Under the pieces are notes generated by a model that did not search any database, was not told the DNA's origin, and saw only the letters and a program-made list of their open reading frames with translations. From assembly GCA_021927905.1 (NCBI GenBank), contig BLLK01000046.1, positions 1,302,001 to 1,366,000 of the forward strand: a DNA stretch of 64,000 nucleotides, given 5' to 3'. Made by a program: the position numbers and the translations under genes. Position 1 is the first letter of the stretch. Each line of letters opens with the position of its first letter. This document shows positions 12,452 to 24,194 of the stretch, in pieces. This stretch comes from Chaetoceros tenuissimus. Its lineage: Eukaryota > Bacillariophyta > Thalassiosirophyceae > Chaetocerotales > Chaetocerotaceae.

Positions 12452-13606
12452 ATGGTGACCTTAGTACATGTCTCTTTACTTGTGTGTTTATTGCATTGCA
12501 TTATAGAGAGCGGAGCATTATCTGTTATTCCAAGTATTATTACTACTGGTAAACTCTCTCAGAGTTCTTTTGTCAATCGTCAACCAAGAAATCTGATAAC
12601 ATCTGCAAGATGTGCCAAAGCTATTGGCAGAAGAAGAAGTACCTCGGTGACAAGGCACGATATATCTATGCTGCGAAACTTTGATTTGCCAGAAACTTTG
12701 ATATTCTACGGCAAAGATACATTACTCTCACTTGAAGCAGAAACAAACACAGTTACATTCAAACCAGGTGTTGAACGTCTGATACAAGAAGCTAGTGAGA
12801 ATGACATTCCAACCATTGTACTCAGTGAGCACTCTACCATGGATGAAATATCAAAACAAATACAATCTCTAAATTCGTCGATATTGGAAAAAGTAACGGA
12901 ACGAGATCTATTTCATATCCGGTCAAGTTTAGAAGAATACATTGTAGAATCAGATGCAAGTCTATCTGAAGAAGAGGCGAATCAATACCTTCCCGATCGA
13001 TATGTAGGTAAAGGAATAGGTCATGCACCATGTCCAGCGGCACTTTATGATGCTTTGAATACAATCATGATTGAACCCAAAGGATTCGGTGGTTCAAGTG
13101 GTTTTGGTGTGAAGAATTGGGAAGCAAAGAGGATACCACTTCCTCAACACTGTGTTGTCTTTGTATCGAGTCAAAGTGACCTTGGAGATGCGGCGATGGA
13201 TGGAAGTGGCTCTATAAGTCGAGATCGTTGCATGGCGGCAAGGTTGTGCGGTATGAGAACTATTTACATTGAAGAAGAAGGTCAAACTTGTACGGCTGAG
13301 GATCTGGCAGATGGTATTGTTTCTTCTATTGGGACAGAACAAGATTGGGAAATAATTACTATAGATGATATTTCCACTCCTGGGAGTTATTGGTTGAATA
13401 TGATGACTCCAAAAGATGCAGATGGGTACAGAATTAATACAGAAGATTGTATCAAGGAAGTTATGGAGAATAGACAAGAAAACAAGTTGGACAATAACAA
13501 AGTCTGCGAGGATGGAGATACTTTTTCGGAAAACAATATTGATGCTTTGAACGAACCTAGCGAGGAAGAATTGGCTCGAATGCTTGCTGATATTGATGGC
13601 TTATAG
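12452..13606 (+). CDS. secreted or plastid HAD-like protein, catalytic Asp apparently lost
   Basis: 384 aa with an N-terminal signal peptide (VHVSLLVCLLHCIIESGA, then LSVIPS), suggesting ER entry and possibly plastid import since Leu is tolerated at the cleavage +1 site. The body resembles the HAD hydrolase fold: LIFYGKDTLLSLE near residue 85 sits where the DxDGT nucleophile motif should be, and FKPGVERLIQEASENDIPTI resembles the following helix. A C-terminal RCMAARLCGMRTIYIEE matches the HAD motif-IV helix/strand. Both catalytic aspartates of motif I are replaced (FDLDGTLL to FYGKDTLL), so it is probably not a phosphatase. The C-terminal tail (about 320-384) is acidic. The HAD assignment is by eye and moderate. 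Confidence 0.6.
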   Translation: MVTLVHVSLLVCLLHCIIESGALSVIPSIITTGKLSQSSFVNRQPRNLITSARCAKAIGRRRSTSVTRHDISMLRNFDLPETLIFYGKDTLLSLEAETNTVTFKPGVERLIQEASENDIPTIVLSEHSTMDEISKQIQSLNSSILEKVTERDLFHIRSSLEEYIVESDASLSEEEANQYLPDRYVGKGIGHAPCPAALYDALNTIMIEPKGFGGSSGFGVKNWEAKRIPLPQHCVVFVSSQSDLGDAAMDGSGSISRDRCMAARLCGMRTIYIEEEGQTCTAEDLADGIVSSIGTEQDWEIITIDDISTPGSYWLNMMTPKDADGYRINTEDCIKEVMENRQENKLDNNKVCEDGDTFSENNIDALNEPSEEELARMLADIDGL

Positions 13607-13659
13607 TCTTATGTTGTTTCTAGTTAAGATATTTTGAGATCTCTCTTTCACGACGTGTC

Positions 13660-16600
13660 TTACTCTGCCCATCGAGGGTGTGGAGTATCTTTAATATCCC
13701 TCTTATATGACACCACTCTACCATTTCCACGAGGTTGCTCATCCCGAAGTATCAACTTATACGACTTGAGTTTCGCTTTCATTAGATTCAATAGAGCAGA
13801 TGTGTTCACATCCTCACGTAAATGAAATACGTTCAAATCAATGTGACAGTTTCCGTCATATAAGAGAGAAATGTTTCCACTGGAGAAATGTCCAATGATG
13901 AGTACTCCTTCGCCGCCTATTTCCTTGGAATATGCAGCAGAAATAGGCACATGAGTGGATTCATCATCTAGGAGCGTCATTAATTCTTCCACAACTGACA
14001 AAAGTACGCTAGTATTAGGAAACATCTTGGCCTTTGCCTCGAACTGAAAAATAACTTGGAAACCGACTGGGTTCTGCTCTCTCCATTGTTGAAGACCAAG
14101 CCGTTGATCATAGTCTCTAGGTGTAGATGGGCTTGATGCTTCGAAATTCGGCTGAAATTTCCACTGACCTCCAATGATTTCATTCACTACAGCTGCATTT
14201 GCATCGCCATTGCTATTAATTGCAGCAACCTTTGCCCTCAATTTCTTTACGAAATGATCATCTGCATGATTCACAATGTAGAGATTCATTTGACTATTGG
14301 CATTCCTATTGGTAATTCTTACCTCTGCTGTAGCTGCAGGTTGGAACTCGAATACATCATCCACAAAATGATACATAAAGTTCTTTCTCCATCTTTCATC
14401 GTTGTTTTTGGCATATGAAAGGAGAAGAGAATGAGGATAAAGAGTAGATTTGACCAAATTTCTTCGCTGGGAACCGAACAATTTCAGAAATACTGATAGA
14501 GTCATCTTATTCGCCGACTCATGGATAATGATAGCATCGAACTTCTCCGAACTTGCACTTCCCATGAGGGATTCGTAAAGTGCTATCTCGCATTCTTGTA
14601 AATTTTTGTTTGCGTGCTCTTCGTACTCATTGAAGTTTTCCAATGATGGACATCTCAGATGAAAAGCTTCAATGTTAGGACCAAAAGAGAGATTGGAAGA
14701 TTCCTCCTTACCTAAAAGGATTGCGATCTTTATCATGTCTTTCTCGATGAGCTGAAGTCCGTATTCAACAATTGTTGATACATCATCGCTAACGGATGGT
14801 TCTACCAAGGAGTCCATTATCGGCGATGAACCTCTCAAAACTTCGCAAATTTCTTCAAACTGGGGACCGAGGAGTTTCTGGTCAGCCTTCCATGTCTCTG
14901 TTCCGAACATTCCTCCTGCAATCAATCTAAAAGTCGAGATTTCATCTTTTGGAGCGCCGTAGGCAGAAAGAATACCATCGAGAGCTATGTTTTGCTTATG
15001 AAATTTACTCCAAAGATGAATATCGAAGCCAACATACATATTTTTAGGGATGAATCTAGCAACCACAATACCTTCCTTAAGAACAAAGGTTGATACCGAG
15101 AAAGTTTCAAACGAACTTTGTTTTGACTCGATAACAGTGAATTCTTCATCGAGCGCGGCTTTCAATTCATTGATAGGGAGCATTTCATCAACAAAGCCAT
15201 CGATTTCAACAAATAATATGATACCAGGACTCTTATTCTGTTTTGAAATATCATCTGGAATTTTAGTGCTGCAGAATTTGTCGGTAATATTCATGTTACG
15301 AGAGTAGTCATGAAGAATTTCATGGGGATCCAATGTCTCGTTCAAATCTTTGACCAAAAGACTTTCTACATCCTGATCTACGAGGTCGTTTGTCATGAAA
15401 TCAACAGTACGAGATCCCATAACCATAACTTGCGAGCAGATGGTCGGTACATCGTACCTGTGGAACATTTACATGATGAACAGTAAGAGGCAAAATTTAG
15501 TAGATCCATCAAGAGTCCATTACTTACCAAACATTCATAGAGGTATAGGGAAAGATATTCTTGAAGTATTCGAAGTAAACTTCATTTTTTACAAAGATAC
15601 CATCATTCTTCACAAGAAGAGTAAGAGCTTGAAAGATATCAAGCTTGTCGGTTACTTTGAAACTATTTCAGAAATGCAAGTTTGAGATGGAATGAATATG
15701 AGAAAGTTGGACAAGGATACTTCCAAGAGACCACATCAAGAAGGAAGCAGTGACAAGTTGCAGCTATGCGGAAACATATTCTCTCTTCTGAATTCCAGAA
15801 TTTAATTCCACTATAGTACTATTGTTTACCCCTCATTGTTTCTTAGCAAAGTTTACTCTTTCAACTCACCTCATAACAGTTTCAGATAAGTCCACGAGCA
15901 CCAAGTCAAAAGAAGCGAAGTATTCCTTTGGAATCATCATTAAAGTTTGGGTAACGTCCCCAAAATACCACTCAACCCTAAAAAAAGCAAAATTCTTAGC
16001 ATGATTTACAATTTCATACATATTCATTCTGAGATAAAATTATCTTGATCCTACCTATTGTCATCAAAATGTGGCTGTGTTCCAAAATGCTTGTAAGAGC
16101 CCCTAACGACCCTTTGATCAAGTTCAAGAGCAACTACGAGCTCCAGTGAATCATACTTCAGCAATTCGTGAAGCAACATAGAGTCACCTCCACCAACAAA
16201 CACCTATGAATGGAAGGATATATTGTTGAGACATTGGACACATCCAACTAGCCATGGTAATTTCGTAATACTTACAGCACGTTTCATCTCGTTCTTTGGA
16301 AGGAATCTGGCAGCTTCATGCACAGCATATTCGTGATAATGAGGGCGGTAGTTATCGCAAATCTGAATAATATTGTCAAGTTCGAGACACGTGACATTGA
16401 CCTCATCGTCTTGGAGAAACTAAAGAGAGCAAGCAATCAGATTCATGCTCTGTAGTTGCAAATTTAAGAATAAGATAAAGTGAACTCACATTGATGGATT
16501 GATATTGACTCTCAAAACTCTCCAATTCATTGAAATGTCCATCGTTAAATCTCTCGAAGAATTCCATATTACATGAGGCATCCATATAACCGCTATCCTG

Positions 16601-17866
16601 TTCAGTAATGAATTTCTTGCCGAGATCAGGGTAGCGAGCAATAGTTGCATTACACGTGCCTTCAATCACGCACATCTTTTCTACATCTCTCCATTCTAAA
16701 GCTACTTCGAGTGCTATCTTCATCGCATGCAAGTATTCATAAATTTTGTTCCATTCGTATTCCTTTACATTTGGATGTGAATCCTTATGATCAAGCAATT
16801 GAATTCCATCGACAACTTTGTCCAATAAGTTTCTGATTTCGTGAAAACCTTCATCAGAAGGTTCGCCATTTACCCATTCTGTAATTCTCAAAATAGACTC
16901 TCCTTCTTCATCATATCCGACTTCATCAAAACGAAATTTGATTTCACTATCCTTAAAAATCCAAAACTGAGGAAAATTTTCTACAAAGCCATAATCTCGA
17001 AAAAGTTCAGAAGTCCCATATGCTTTTACCCTCGCGCCGCAGTCTTCACACATGTTGTAAGAAGCATAAATTTCTTCTCCTTTCTTGATGTCCCTCTTTG
17101 CATAAACTTTGACATCTCCATTATGAACTCCATTCTCATCAGATCTCGTATTTAGCCATTCACCATTGCGATGATTTAGAGTATCATACAAAGGAAGCAA
17201 AACATCATCCCACGCCCGTTGAATAACCAACATGGCAGCATGTTCGTCGAGATTATCAAACTCATATCCGTCTTTGCCACATGCATCATGGAAGTCCAGT
17301 ACCCATGTAATTGGTTCTTCTGGAGGAAGAATATTCTTTAATTTCAAATCTCCAAAGCGATGCAAATTTGCCATAGCATTTTCCCAAGTAAAATTTTCAT
17401 GTCCAAGGACACGCATCAATAATTCTTTTCCTGCTGTGCTCCACGCAGAAGGAAGTTGCCCTTGAGGCTGTGTCTTTAAAAGATAGTTTACATATGGGGC
17501 AAAGTTGGATTGAACACCAAGTCTCAATTGAGCTGCAAGATTTTCAATGAGTCCACATTGCACGAAGTCAATATCAGCACCCGTAGGATCTTCCAAAATT
17601 GTGTCATGAGGGATACTCAGTAGGAGAGTATTTGCTTTGATGTCATTTGTTGCAAACATACCAAAGTAAGAAGTGACATCACTTGGGTCAATCCGCTTCA
17701 CTTCAAGAGAATTGTGAAAGTATCCGTTGGAATCTTTTATCCACTGAATAAGAGCATTAGTGCTTTGCTTGTCTTCGTCTATGACTACATTTACTTCCTC
17801 AGAGGACGCCACTGCAACTCCAAGTAGTAGTACTATTGCAAGAAACAACACTGTGAAATTATTCAT
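13660..17866 (-). CDS. SET methyltransferase / spermidine-synthase-like / AdoMetDC-like fusion
   Basis: Six exons: 17866-16490, 16419-16276, 16203-16055, 15977-15870, 15662-15528, 15457-13660. All junctions are GT-AG and in phase, giving 1,236 aa. Residues 1-22 are a signal peptide (NNFTVLFLAIVLLLGVAVAS). About 30-340 is a SET domain of the Rubisco-LSMT/SETD3 class (LLPLYDTLNHRNG, GEEIYASYN, YGTSELFRDYGFVE). About 480-640 is a spermidine-synthase-like Rossmann domain: YHEYAVHEAARFL, then VFVGGGDSMLLHELL from residue 508, ALELDQRVV, and FDLVLVDLSE. The aminopropyltransferase DSTDP motif is changed to DLSET. About 690-850 resembles bacterial-type AdoMet decarboxylase (LKEGIVVARFIPKNMYVGFD), without an obvious pyruvoyl-forming Ser. 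The last 350 aa are unassigned. A longer start at 17941 would bury the signal peptide. Substrate unknown. Confidence 0.8.
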
Positions 17867-18365
17867 CTTTTTTATAAGGACTATGCTTGCATGCTTTGCT
17901 TGATCGATGTGTAGATCTTGTTGATTTAGAGTTCTTTGCATGTAGATCCATTAAATAGAAAGGAGCCATTAAATAAGATGCTCACAGCTCACAATCTCAT
18001 CATCTACAAGTTTCAATTAAAGGGTTCTGAAATATCCACGACTCAAAAGATCGGAACCGAAAAGCCTAAATTATTTTAGTAAGCACGAGGTAGAGGAAGA
18101 GTATGTACTACTAGACGGAAAAATACAACGAAGAAGGTATTTTGAAGATCCTTCTCGATGTAAGTTTGATTGCAGATGCATAGCGAATTGATGGGACCTA
18201 GTCCAATGAACATGTTCCAAACATTTAAACGTAGTAAAATGAAAGATAACATTTTTTTCTCACTCTTGTTTAATAACAAAATATACACATATAAATCTGA
18301 CTAAGATAATAATTTAATTATATTAGCTTTAGGAAGACTAAATTTAGCCAAAACAGTGATATAAT
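17867..18365. other. intergenic, divergent promoter region
   Basis: AT-rich spacer between the divergent fusion gene and the FkbM gene. No convincing gene or RNA seen. Confidence 0.45.
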
Positions 18366-19595
18366 GTGACACTTTTACTATCCAACGGATTTGTTCTTCA
18401 TGTTTTGTTCTATTCTTTCTTTTTGTTACTAGCTAGACTACTACAATTTGTTTTCTCATATGTATTACAAAAGAGCGATCAGATCCTAGCCAGAGAGATA
18501 AAGATGTTGAAATATATATTGCTGTCATGGATTGCTTTTTGGGGTATTTTATTATGGACACACGTTGATCTTGTACATGAAACCAATAGTTCCTCCAAAC
18601 TAATCAACAATGAATTCTTGAAACAAACTTCGCCTACACCGCCAGATCCAGAAGTTACAAACTGCAGACAACTCCTCGAGAAATTCAAAGCGAAAGAAAT
18701 AGACATCATCAATAACCATCCGAACAGAACTCTTCTTTACGAGTCCTATTCGAGATTGACAAACACTGCAAAACCGTTTTATGTAGCAACACACCATCGA
18801 GAAATCGATCACATCAGAGCAGATGTAATGAAATATGGTTTCTACTATGAAGGACAGTTGACAGAGAGAGTAATTGAAATATTTGAAGAAAAGGCGAAAC
18901 GCAATGAGAAATCTATTTTCTTGGATGTAGGAGGCAACATAGGTTGGTTCTCATTGGTTGCCGCACAACATGGTGCATCTCAAGTTTACACATTTGAGCC
19001 GAATCTCATGAATACTGTTCGTTTCTGTGAATCTTTGAGTTTGAATAATTGGCTTCATGATAATCCAACGGATAACTTTGTATTTCCAATATCGAAAGGA
19101 GCTGGTGACACAAATACTGCCCTACGTCTACGGAATACAGGCAACGATTCTAGAAATCCAGGATCATTTTCATTTTATGGCGATCCAAAACGAAAGGAAA
19201 GAGAAGCTGGAGAAATTTCGGAAGTTCCAATTGAGGTTACAACTTTAGATTCATTTGCAGAGCGCCATGGATGGTTCAAAACAAGACCCTCGATTGGATT
19301 GTTCAAATTAGATGTTGAGTTGTTTGAACTAAAAGTTATACAGGGTGCACGAAAACTCTTGAGTTCAGGGCTTGTGGAAAAGATTGCGATGGAGTTGAAG
19401 AGTAATCATAAAAAAGCTACAAAAGAAGGTATTTTGCAGATCCTTTTTGAAGCAAATTATGAAATGTATATGCATGGCACATGGATGGGACCACATGAAA
19501 AGGTGTCAAAGACATATTCTGATTGGAAGGAATTACTTGATGATATAAACAAAGATATGTATGGAGAGAATGTAATGTTTCGAAAGAGAAATTAG
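18366..19595 (+). CDS. FkbM-family methyltransferase, signal-anchored
   Basis: 409 aa. Two hydrophobic stretches near the N-terminus (about 8-33 and 48-66) suggest either a signal anchor with an overextended start or two membrane passes; an alternative start at M47 (MLKYILLSWIAFWG) would give a type II Golgi/ER protein. The FkbM domain spans about 180-400, with SAM-binding motif LDVGGNIGWFSLVAA (about 186-200), VYTFEPN, VTTLDSFAERHGW, and FKLDVELFELKVIQGARKLL, all typical of the family. FkbM enzymes are SAM-dependent O-methyltransferases; in eukaryotic algae the luminal members are thought to modify glycans or lipids. The specific substrate is unknown. Single exon, no visible defects. Confidence 0.85.
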   Translation: MTLLLSNGFVLHVLFYSFFLLLARLLQFVFSYVLQKSDQILAREIKMLKYILLSWIAFWGILLWTHVDLVHETNSSSKLINNEFLKQTSPTPPDPEVTNCRQLLEKFKAKEIDIINNHPNRTLLYESYSRLTNTAKPFYVATHHREIDHIRADVMKYGFYYEGQLTERVIEIFEEKAKRNEKSIFLDVGGNIGWFSLVAAQHGASQVYTFEPNLMNTVRFCESLSLNNWLHDNPTDNFVFPISKGAGDTNTALRLRNTGNDSRNPGSFSFYGDPKRKEREAGEISEVPIEVTTLDSFAERHGWFKTRPSIGLFKLDVELFELKVIQGARKLLSSGLVEKIAMELKSNHKKATKEGILQILFEANYEMYMHGTWMGPHEKVSKTYSDWKELLDDINKDMYGENVMFRKRN

Positions 19596-20148
19596 ATTAT
19601 GGGCATTGGGAGGAGTGGATGTGAAATGAAGATGAGCGGAATTTTATGGAAGATTTCCTCAACCCCTTGTATGGAGCTGCATAGATCTACTTATTTTAAC
19701 TTAAACATTATGTTGGGTTATTCCTGGAATCATCATTGAATATCGTTTCAAGATCAAACCAAAAATAAGATAGAAGCATATGAATATATCCGAAATAGAA
19801 AAAAAACTAGAAAGATGACATACATAGAGGAAGAAGCTTGAAGAAAAACATAATTTCCTGCCAGGTCTTCCACCAAAACGTGAAAAGAAATCCGGTCTAG
19901 AATGACCTGAAGTTCTTTTGAAAATCATTCCATGGGAGGGGAAGGTCTGAAGAATCTATGGAGGAGAAAGGAAGATCGATCAAGAGAAAATCAGATTTAG
20001 ATTTAACTTAAGAAGAAGATAATGAGGTCGTCCTCAAAATCAGAATGAATTCATAATCTAAAAGGAGGATCTTGAAACTCTGATTAAAAGACTCCGCTTC
20101 AATGATAGGTATAAAAGTAGTATTTGTTTTTCTCTGGTGAAAAAGGGC
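19596..20148. other. intergenic region
   Basis: AT-rich spacer between FkbM and the histone cluster, with purine-rich runs. No gene supported. Confidence 0.45.
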
Positions 20149-20164
20149 GGAATTTAGAAATTCC
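20149..20164 (-). promoter_or_regulatory. histone 3' stem-loop, H2B
   Basis: On the minus strand: GGAATT TCTA AATTCC, a perfect 6-bp stem with a 4-nt loop, preceded by AACA and followed by CGCCC, 143 nt after the H2B stop. The same element follows H2A, H4 and H3 here. Confidence 0.75.
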
Positions 20165-20306
20165 TGTTGGTTGGTTTTATCATGTTAATGCACCTCTGTA
20201 GAGACTACACAGGCACATGAACAAATAATTGAAAGTCTTTTATTTTCTCTGCGTCAAACACAGTAAAAGATACTACACTTAAAGCTCTAATCTGTTACTT
20301 CTCCAC

Positions 20307-20660
20307 TTAAGCAGAAGAGAACTTGGTTACTGCCTTGGTTCCCTCGGAAACAGCGTGCTTAGCAAGCTCTCCTGGAAGCATAAGACGAACAGCGGTCTGG
20401 ATCTCGCGGGAAGAAAGAGTTGCCTTCTTGTTGTAGGTAGTAAGCTTTCCTGCCTCAGTAGCGATACGCTCAAAGATATCGTTGATGAAGGAGTTCATGA
20501 TGGACATACCCTTCTTGGAGATTCCAGTATCTGGGTGTACCTGCTTCAATACCTTGTAGATGTAGGAGGAGTAGGATTCAACACGCTTCTTAGATCTCTT
20601 TTTTCCAGTAGCTGCCTTCTTTGGTGCCTTTGCACTCTTCTTGGATGGGGTCTTTGCCAT
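20307..20660 (-). CDS. H2B: histone H2B
   Basis: 117 aa, complete. Core nucleosome subunit that dimerises with H2A. The short basic tail ([20 protein letters not shown]) is followed by the histone fold: [60 protein letters not shown], ending [11 protein letters not shown]. The C-terminal Lys equivalent to yeast K123/human K120 (AVTKFSS) is present, so Rad6/Bre1-type ubiquitylation is possible. The start is the ATG in front of AKTP; the open frame continues upstream but is not conserved histone sequence. Divergently paired with H2A across a 368-bp promoter. Codons are strongly biased (CGT, GGA, AAG), unlike the neighbours, which fits high expression. Intronless. Confidence 0.98.
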   Translation of the reverse strand: MAKTPSKKSAKAPKKAATGKKRSKKRVESYSSYIYKVLKQVHPDTGISKKGMSIMNSFINDIFERIATEAGKLTTYNKKATLSSREIQTAVRLMLPGELAKHAVSEGTKAVTKFSSA

Positions 20661-21028
20661 TTTGAAAGTAGTTGTTAGTTTTGAATCTATTGAGATTATG
20701 AGAAGAAGATGAAGCAAGAACAGGTTTGTTCGTTTCAAACAAGGCGCCAAAAATTGAAAAAAGGGAGGGGGTGAAAAATTTTGAATAATTTGGTTGACCC
20801 CTGGCGCGTCTGTAGTACTAAATATACATACGAAGCAAAACAGGGATGGGGGTGAGAAATTATTTGAGCCCCATGGCGCGTACAGTACCACGACAACTAC
20901 GTACGGTACCATACGTAGCAAAACTGGGCGCGATTGTGCCTTGTGAAAAAGTTCTCCTCTCCACACTCTCCCTTCACTCATAAAAACGCAAGTCGTTCAA
21001 ATAAATTAACAAACAAACTAATCAAATC
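20661..21028. promoter_or_regulatory. shared divergent H2B/H2A promoter
   Basis: Contains an E2F-like site (GGCGCCAAAAA, 20743-20753) and two copies of an imperfect inverted-repeat module followed by GGCGCG: GGGGTGA (20768-20774) with TTGACCCC (20794-20801), and GGGGTGA (20849-20855) with TTGAGCCCC (20864-20872). A related module is in the H4/H3 promoter. ACGTA-rich sequence and TAGCAAAAC lie between the second module and H2A. Confidence 0.65.
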
Positions 21029-21397
21029 ATGTCTGGAAAAGGAAAGGGAGGCCGTGGAGAGAAGAAATCCACCTCATCTTCTGCAAAGGCAGGACTTCAG
21101 TTCCCAGTGGGACGTATCGGACGTTACCTTCGTCAAGGAAAGTACGGAACCCGTATTGGAGGAGGAGCTCCAGTATACCTTGCAGCTGTTCTTGAGTACC
21201 TTTGTGCTGAGATCCTTGAGCTTGCAGGAAACGCTGCTCGTGACAACAAGAAGAGCCGTATTGTGCCAAGACACATTACCCTTGCTGTAAAGAACGATGA
21301 GGAATTGAACAAGCTTCTTGGAGGAGTTACTATTGCTGCTGGAGGAGTCCTTCCAAACATCCACGCTGTTCTTCTTCCAAAGAAGAGCGGTAAGTAA
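21029..21397 (+). CDS. H2A: histone H2A, canonical
   Basis: 122 aa, complete and intronless. N-terminal [12 protein letters not shown] tail, then the fold with [19 protein letters not shown], the acidic-patch segment [19 protein letters not shown], and [19 protein letters not shown]. It ends [17 protein letters not shown] with no SQ(E/D) C-terminal motif, so it is not an H2A.X form. It lacks the H2A.Z-type M6 loop as well, so it reads as replication-type canonical H2A. Paired divergently with H2B. Codon bias is as in the other histones here. A 3' stem-loop follows the stop by 117 nt. Confidence 0.98.
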   Translation: MSGKGKGGRGEKKSTSSSAKAGLQFPVGRIGRYLRQGKYGTRIGGGAPVYLAAVLEYLCAEILELAGNAARDNKKSRIVPRHITLAVKNDEELNKLLGGVTIAAGGVLPNIHAVLLPKKSGK

Positions 21398-21982
21398 GCA
21401 ATGAAGTTACTTCAGATAGTCATTATGACTCTAATATTTAGGTAGAGAAATTGAGAGTTGGAAGAGAGACAGCAATGTATTTCTTCCTCTCTTTTTCTCC
21501 ACCACACACACCAGGAATTTTTAAATTCCGCTCTTCGACAATAAAATCACGATCATTCGGTTCTTTCCATCTGTCTTTATCATCTTAAACTCCTAGAGTT
21601 TTGATTTTGGTCCAGGGGAAGGACTCTAATCAAAAATTCTCGATTGATCATCTTTTCTGTCATCCAACCACTAATCGACTAATCGACACATCAATAACCT
21701 TCATTCACAGCTAAATTCCATCTGCCTCTACAACTACAGCAATGTTCTTTTCAATTCCTGAGGCTTCCATTTCATGGCAATACGTCCAATGGTCTGTCCT
21801 ACCTGGGGGAAAAATGAGACCGACCGACATCGAGAAAAGATTTCAGTTTCCCGCCCAACTATTCCACTAGAACAAGATCCATCGGAACAAGACCCGCTAG
21901 TAGAGATGGTAGGCAAAGCTGCCAATGCGTTATGCATCCATGATCATTCATATCCGCTTGAATATCGAAAAGATTTGTCAGC
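21398..21982. other. H2A 3' UTR and intergenic region
   Basis: Holds a 26-nt 3'-UTR segment shared with H3 (21453-21478) and the H2A stem-loop. Short open frames exist between 21742 and 21986 but show no recognisable protein; they could be a 5' exon of the next gene. Confidence 0.4.
21514..21529 (+). promoter_or_regulatory. histone 3' stem-loop, H2A
   Basis: GGAATT TTTA AATTCC, a perfect 6-bp stem and 4-nt loop, preceded by ACCA and followed by CGCTC, 117 nt after the H2A stop. Confidence 0.75.
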
Positions 21983-22768
21983 ATGAAGTATCTAAACATA
22001 ACCGTAGATGAACTAAGCAAGCAGCTAGCTGAAGAGCGTAGCAAAAGTGCTGATTTTGAGGAGAAATGCAAACATCATTTCCAAACTTGCAAACATTTTG
22101 CGGAAAACAATTTGACATTAGGAGTGCAACTAGAAGATGCTCAAGCTACCATTGAGGCGCTAGAGAAAGAGCTTGAGGCGCTAAAGAAAAAGCTTGCTGC
22201 GGATCCGGTCCAATCAAAAAGAGATGGTTTAATTGGACGTATTTGTCAAGTCATTGCATATATTGAAGGCAATCCGAATTGGAAATTCAAGAATTTCACT
22301 CGTAAGCAAAGGGAGGATCAAGAAACTTTTCCACCCTTCGAGGGTTCGGAACCGCTTGCAACAGAAATATATCGCTTCTGGACCAAGAAGGATGAAAAAC
22401 TCGACCCTATCACCAGACAAGTATTGTTGATTCCAGAGTGCGTCAAGGCAGCCAATGAATTATACTGGGAACATGGATTCCTACCACCTCAGTTCAAAGG
22501 AGTATTTGGAAATGTCTGGAACTGTTTGCGCATTGGATCATTCGATTCTAAAGAAGGCACTCTGACTGATCACAACTGTAGAGAATACAATCAAGCATGC
22601 GATAACTTTGTTTCATCAGGGGATGAATCCTTGAAGGGTAGTCTTGGTTTCATGTATATAGAACGGTGCTATGCTCTACTTGTTTTCAATTGCCTGTCAT
22701 TGGCAGCTGAAATCAAAAAAGATATCACGAAATATGCCAGGGAGGATAAGGAGAATGCCTTTCTCTAA
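21983..22768 (+). CDS. hypothetical coiled-coil protein inside the histone cluster
   Basis: 261 aa, not recognised. Residues about 5-75 form a coiled coil (ELSKQLAEERSKSADFEEK; LEDAQATIEALEKELEALKK). The remainder is a predicted globular, aromatic-rich domain (NPNWKFKNFTRKQRE; EIYRFWTKKDEKLDPITRQV; CLRIGSFDSKEGTLTDHNC). No signal peptide or membrane segment. It sits between H2A and H4 on the plus strand and is convergent with H4. Codon use is ordinary and unlike the histones, so it is probably an insertion into or relic beside the cluster, not a co-regulated histone factor. The start is uncertain: an upstream exon in another frame is possible but I could not phase a splice. Confidence 0.5.
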   Translation: MKYLNITVDELSKQLAEERSKSADFEEKCKHHFQTCKHFAENNLTLGVQLEDAQATIEALEKELEALKKKLAADPVQSKRDGLIGRICQVIAYIEGNPNWKFKNFTRKQREDQETFPPFEGSEPLATEIYRFWTKKDEKLDPITRQVLLIPECVKAANELYWEHGFLPPQFKGVFGNVWNCLRIGSFDSKEGTLTDHNCREYNQACDNFVSSGDESLKGSLGFMYIERCYALLVFNCLSLAAEIKKDITKYAREDKENAFL

Positions 22769-22866
22769 AAGAAGAAATCAAGCTCTAATGATTCCTCCTT
22801 CGCAAACGAATAGAATAAACTAAAAAGATATAAATTCAAAAATAAAAACGTTCTCTGACATAGAGC

Positions 22867-22882
22867 GGGAATTAGAATTCCC
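22867..22882 (-). promoter_or_regulatory. histone 3' stem-loop, H4
   Basis: On the minus strand: GGGAAT TCTA ATTCCC, a 6-bp stem and 4-nt loop, preceded by CAACA and followed by GCTC, 109 nt after the H4 stop. Confidence 0.75.
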
Positions 22883-22990
22883 TGTTGTGTATATGTGTTT
22901 GGTGTCTATACTAAACCTTTGCCCTAGATTGTACTTTGTACAGTCCAGATCAAAGCTAAAGACAGAACAACAGCAGCTGTAAAGAGATGC

Positions 22991-24076
<1,086 letters not shown>

Positions 24077-24178
24077 ATAGGTGTTGGTGTATGCTCATCA
24101 TAGACTAGAAACTAAATAAGAGAGAGAGTTGGAAGAGAGGCAGCAATGTGTCTCTTTCTTCTTTCTATAAACACAACA

Positions 24179-24194
24179 GGAATTTTTCAATTCC
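24179..24194 (+). promoter_or_regulatory. histone 3' stem-loop, H3
   Basis: GGAATT TTTC AATTCC, a 6-bp stem with a UUUC loop as in animal histone mRNAs, preceded by CAACA and followed by CGCCC. Confidence 0.78.

Noticed and set aside
13094-13477. 127-aa minus-strand open frame opposite the HAD-like gene
   Set aside because: Shadow of the plus-strand gene; no domain or start context.
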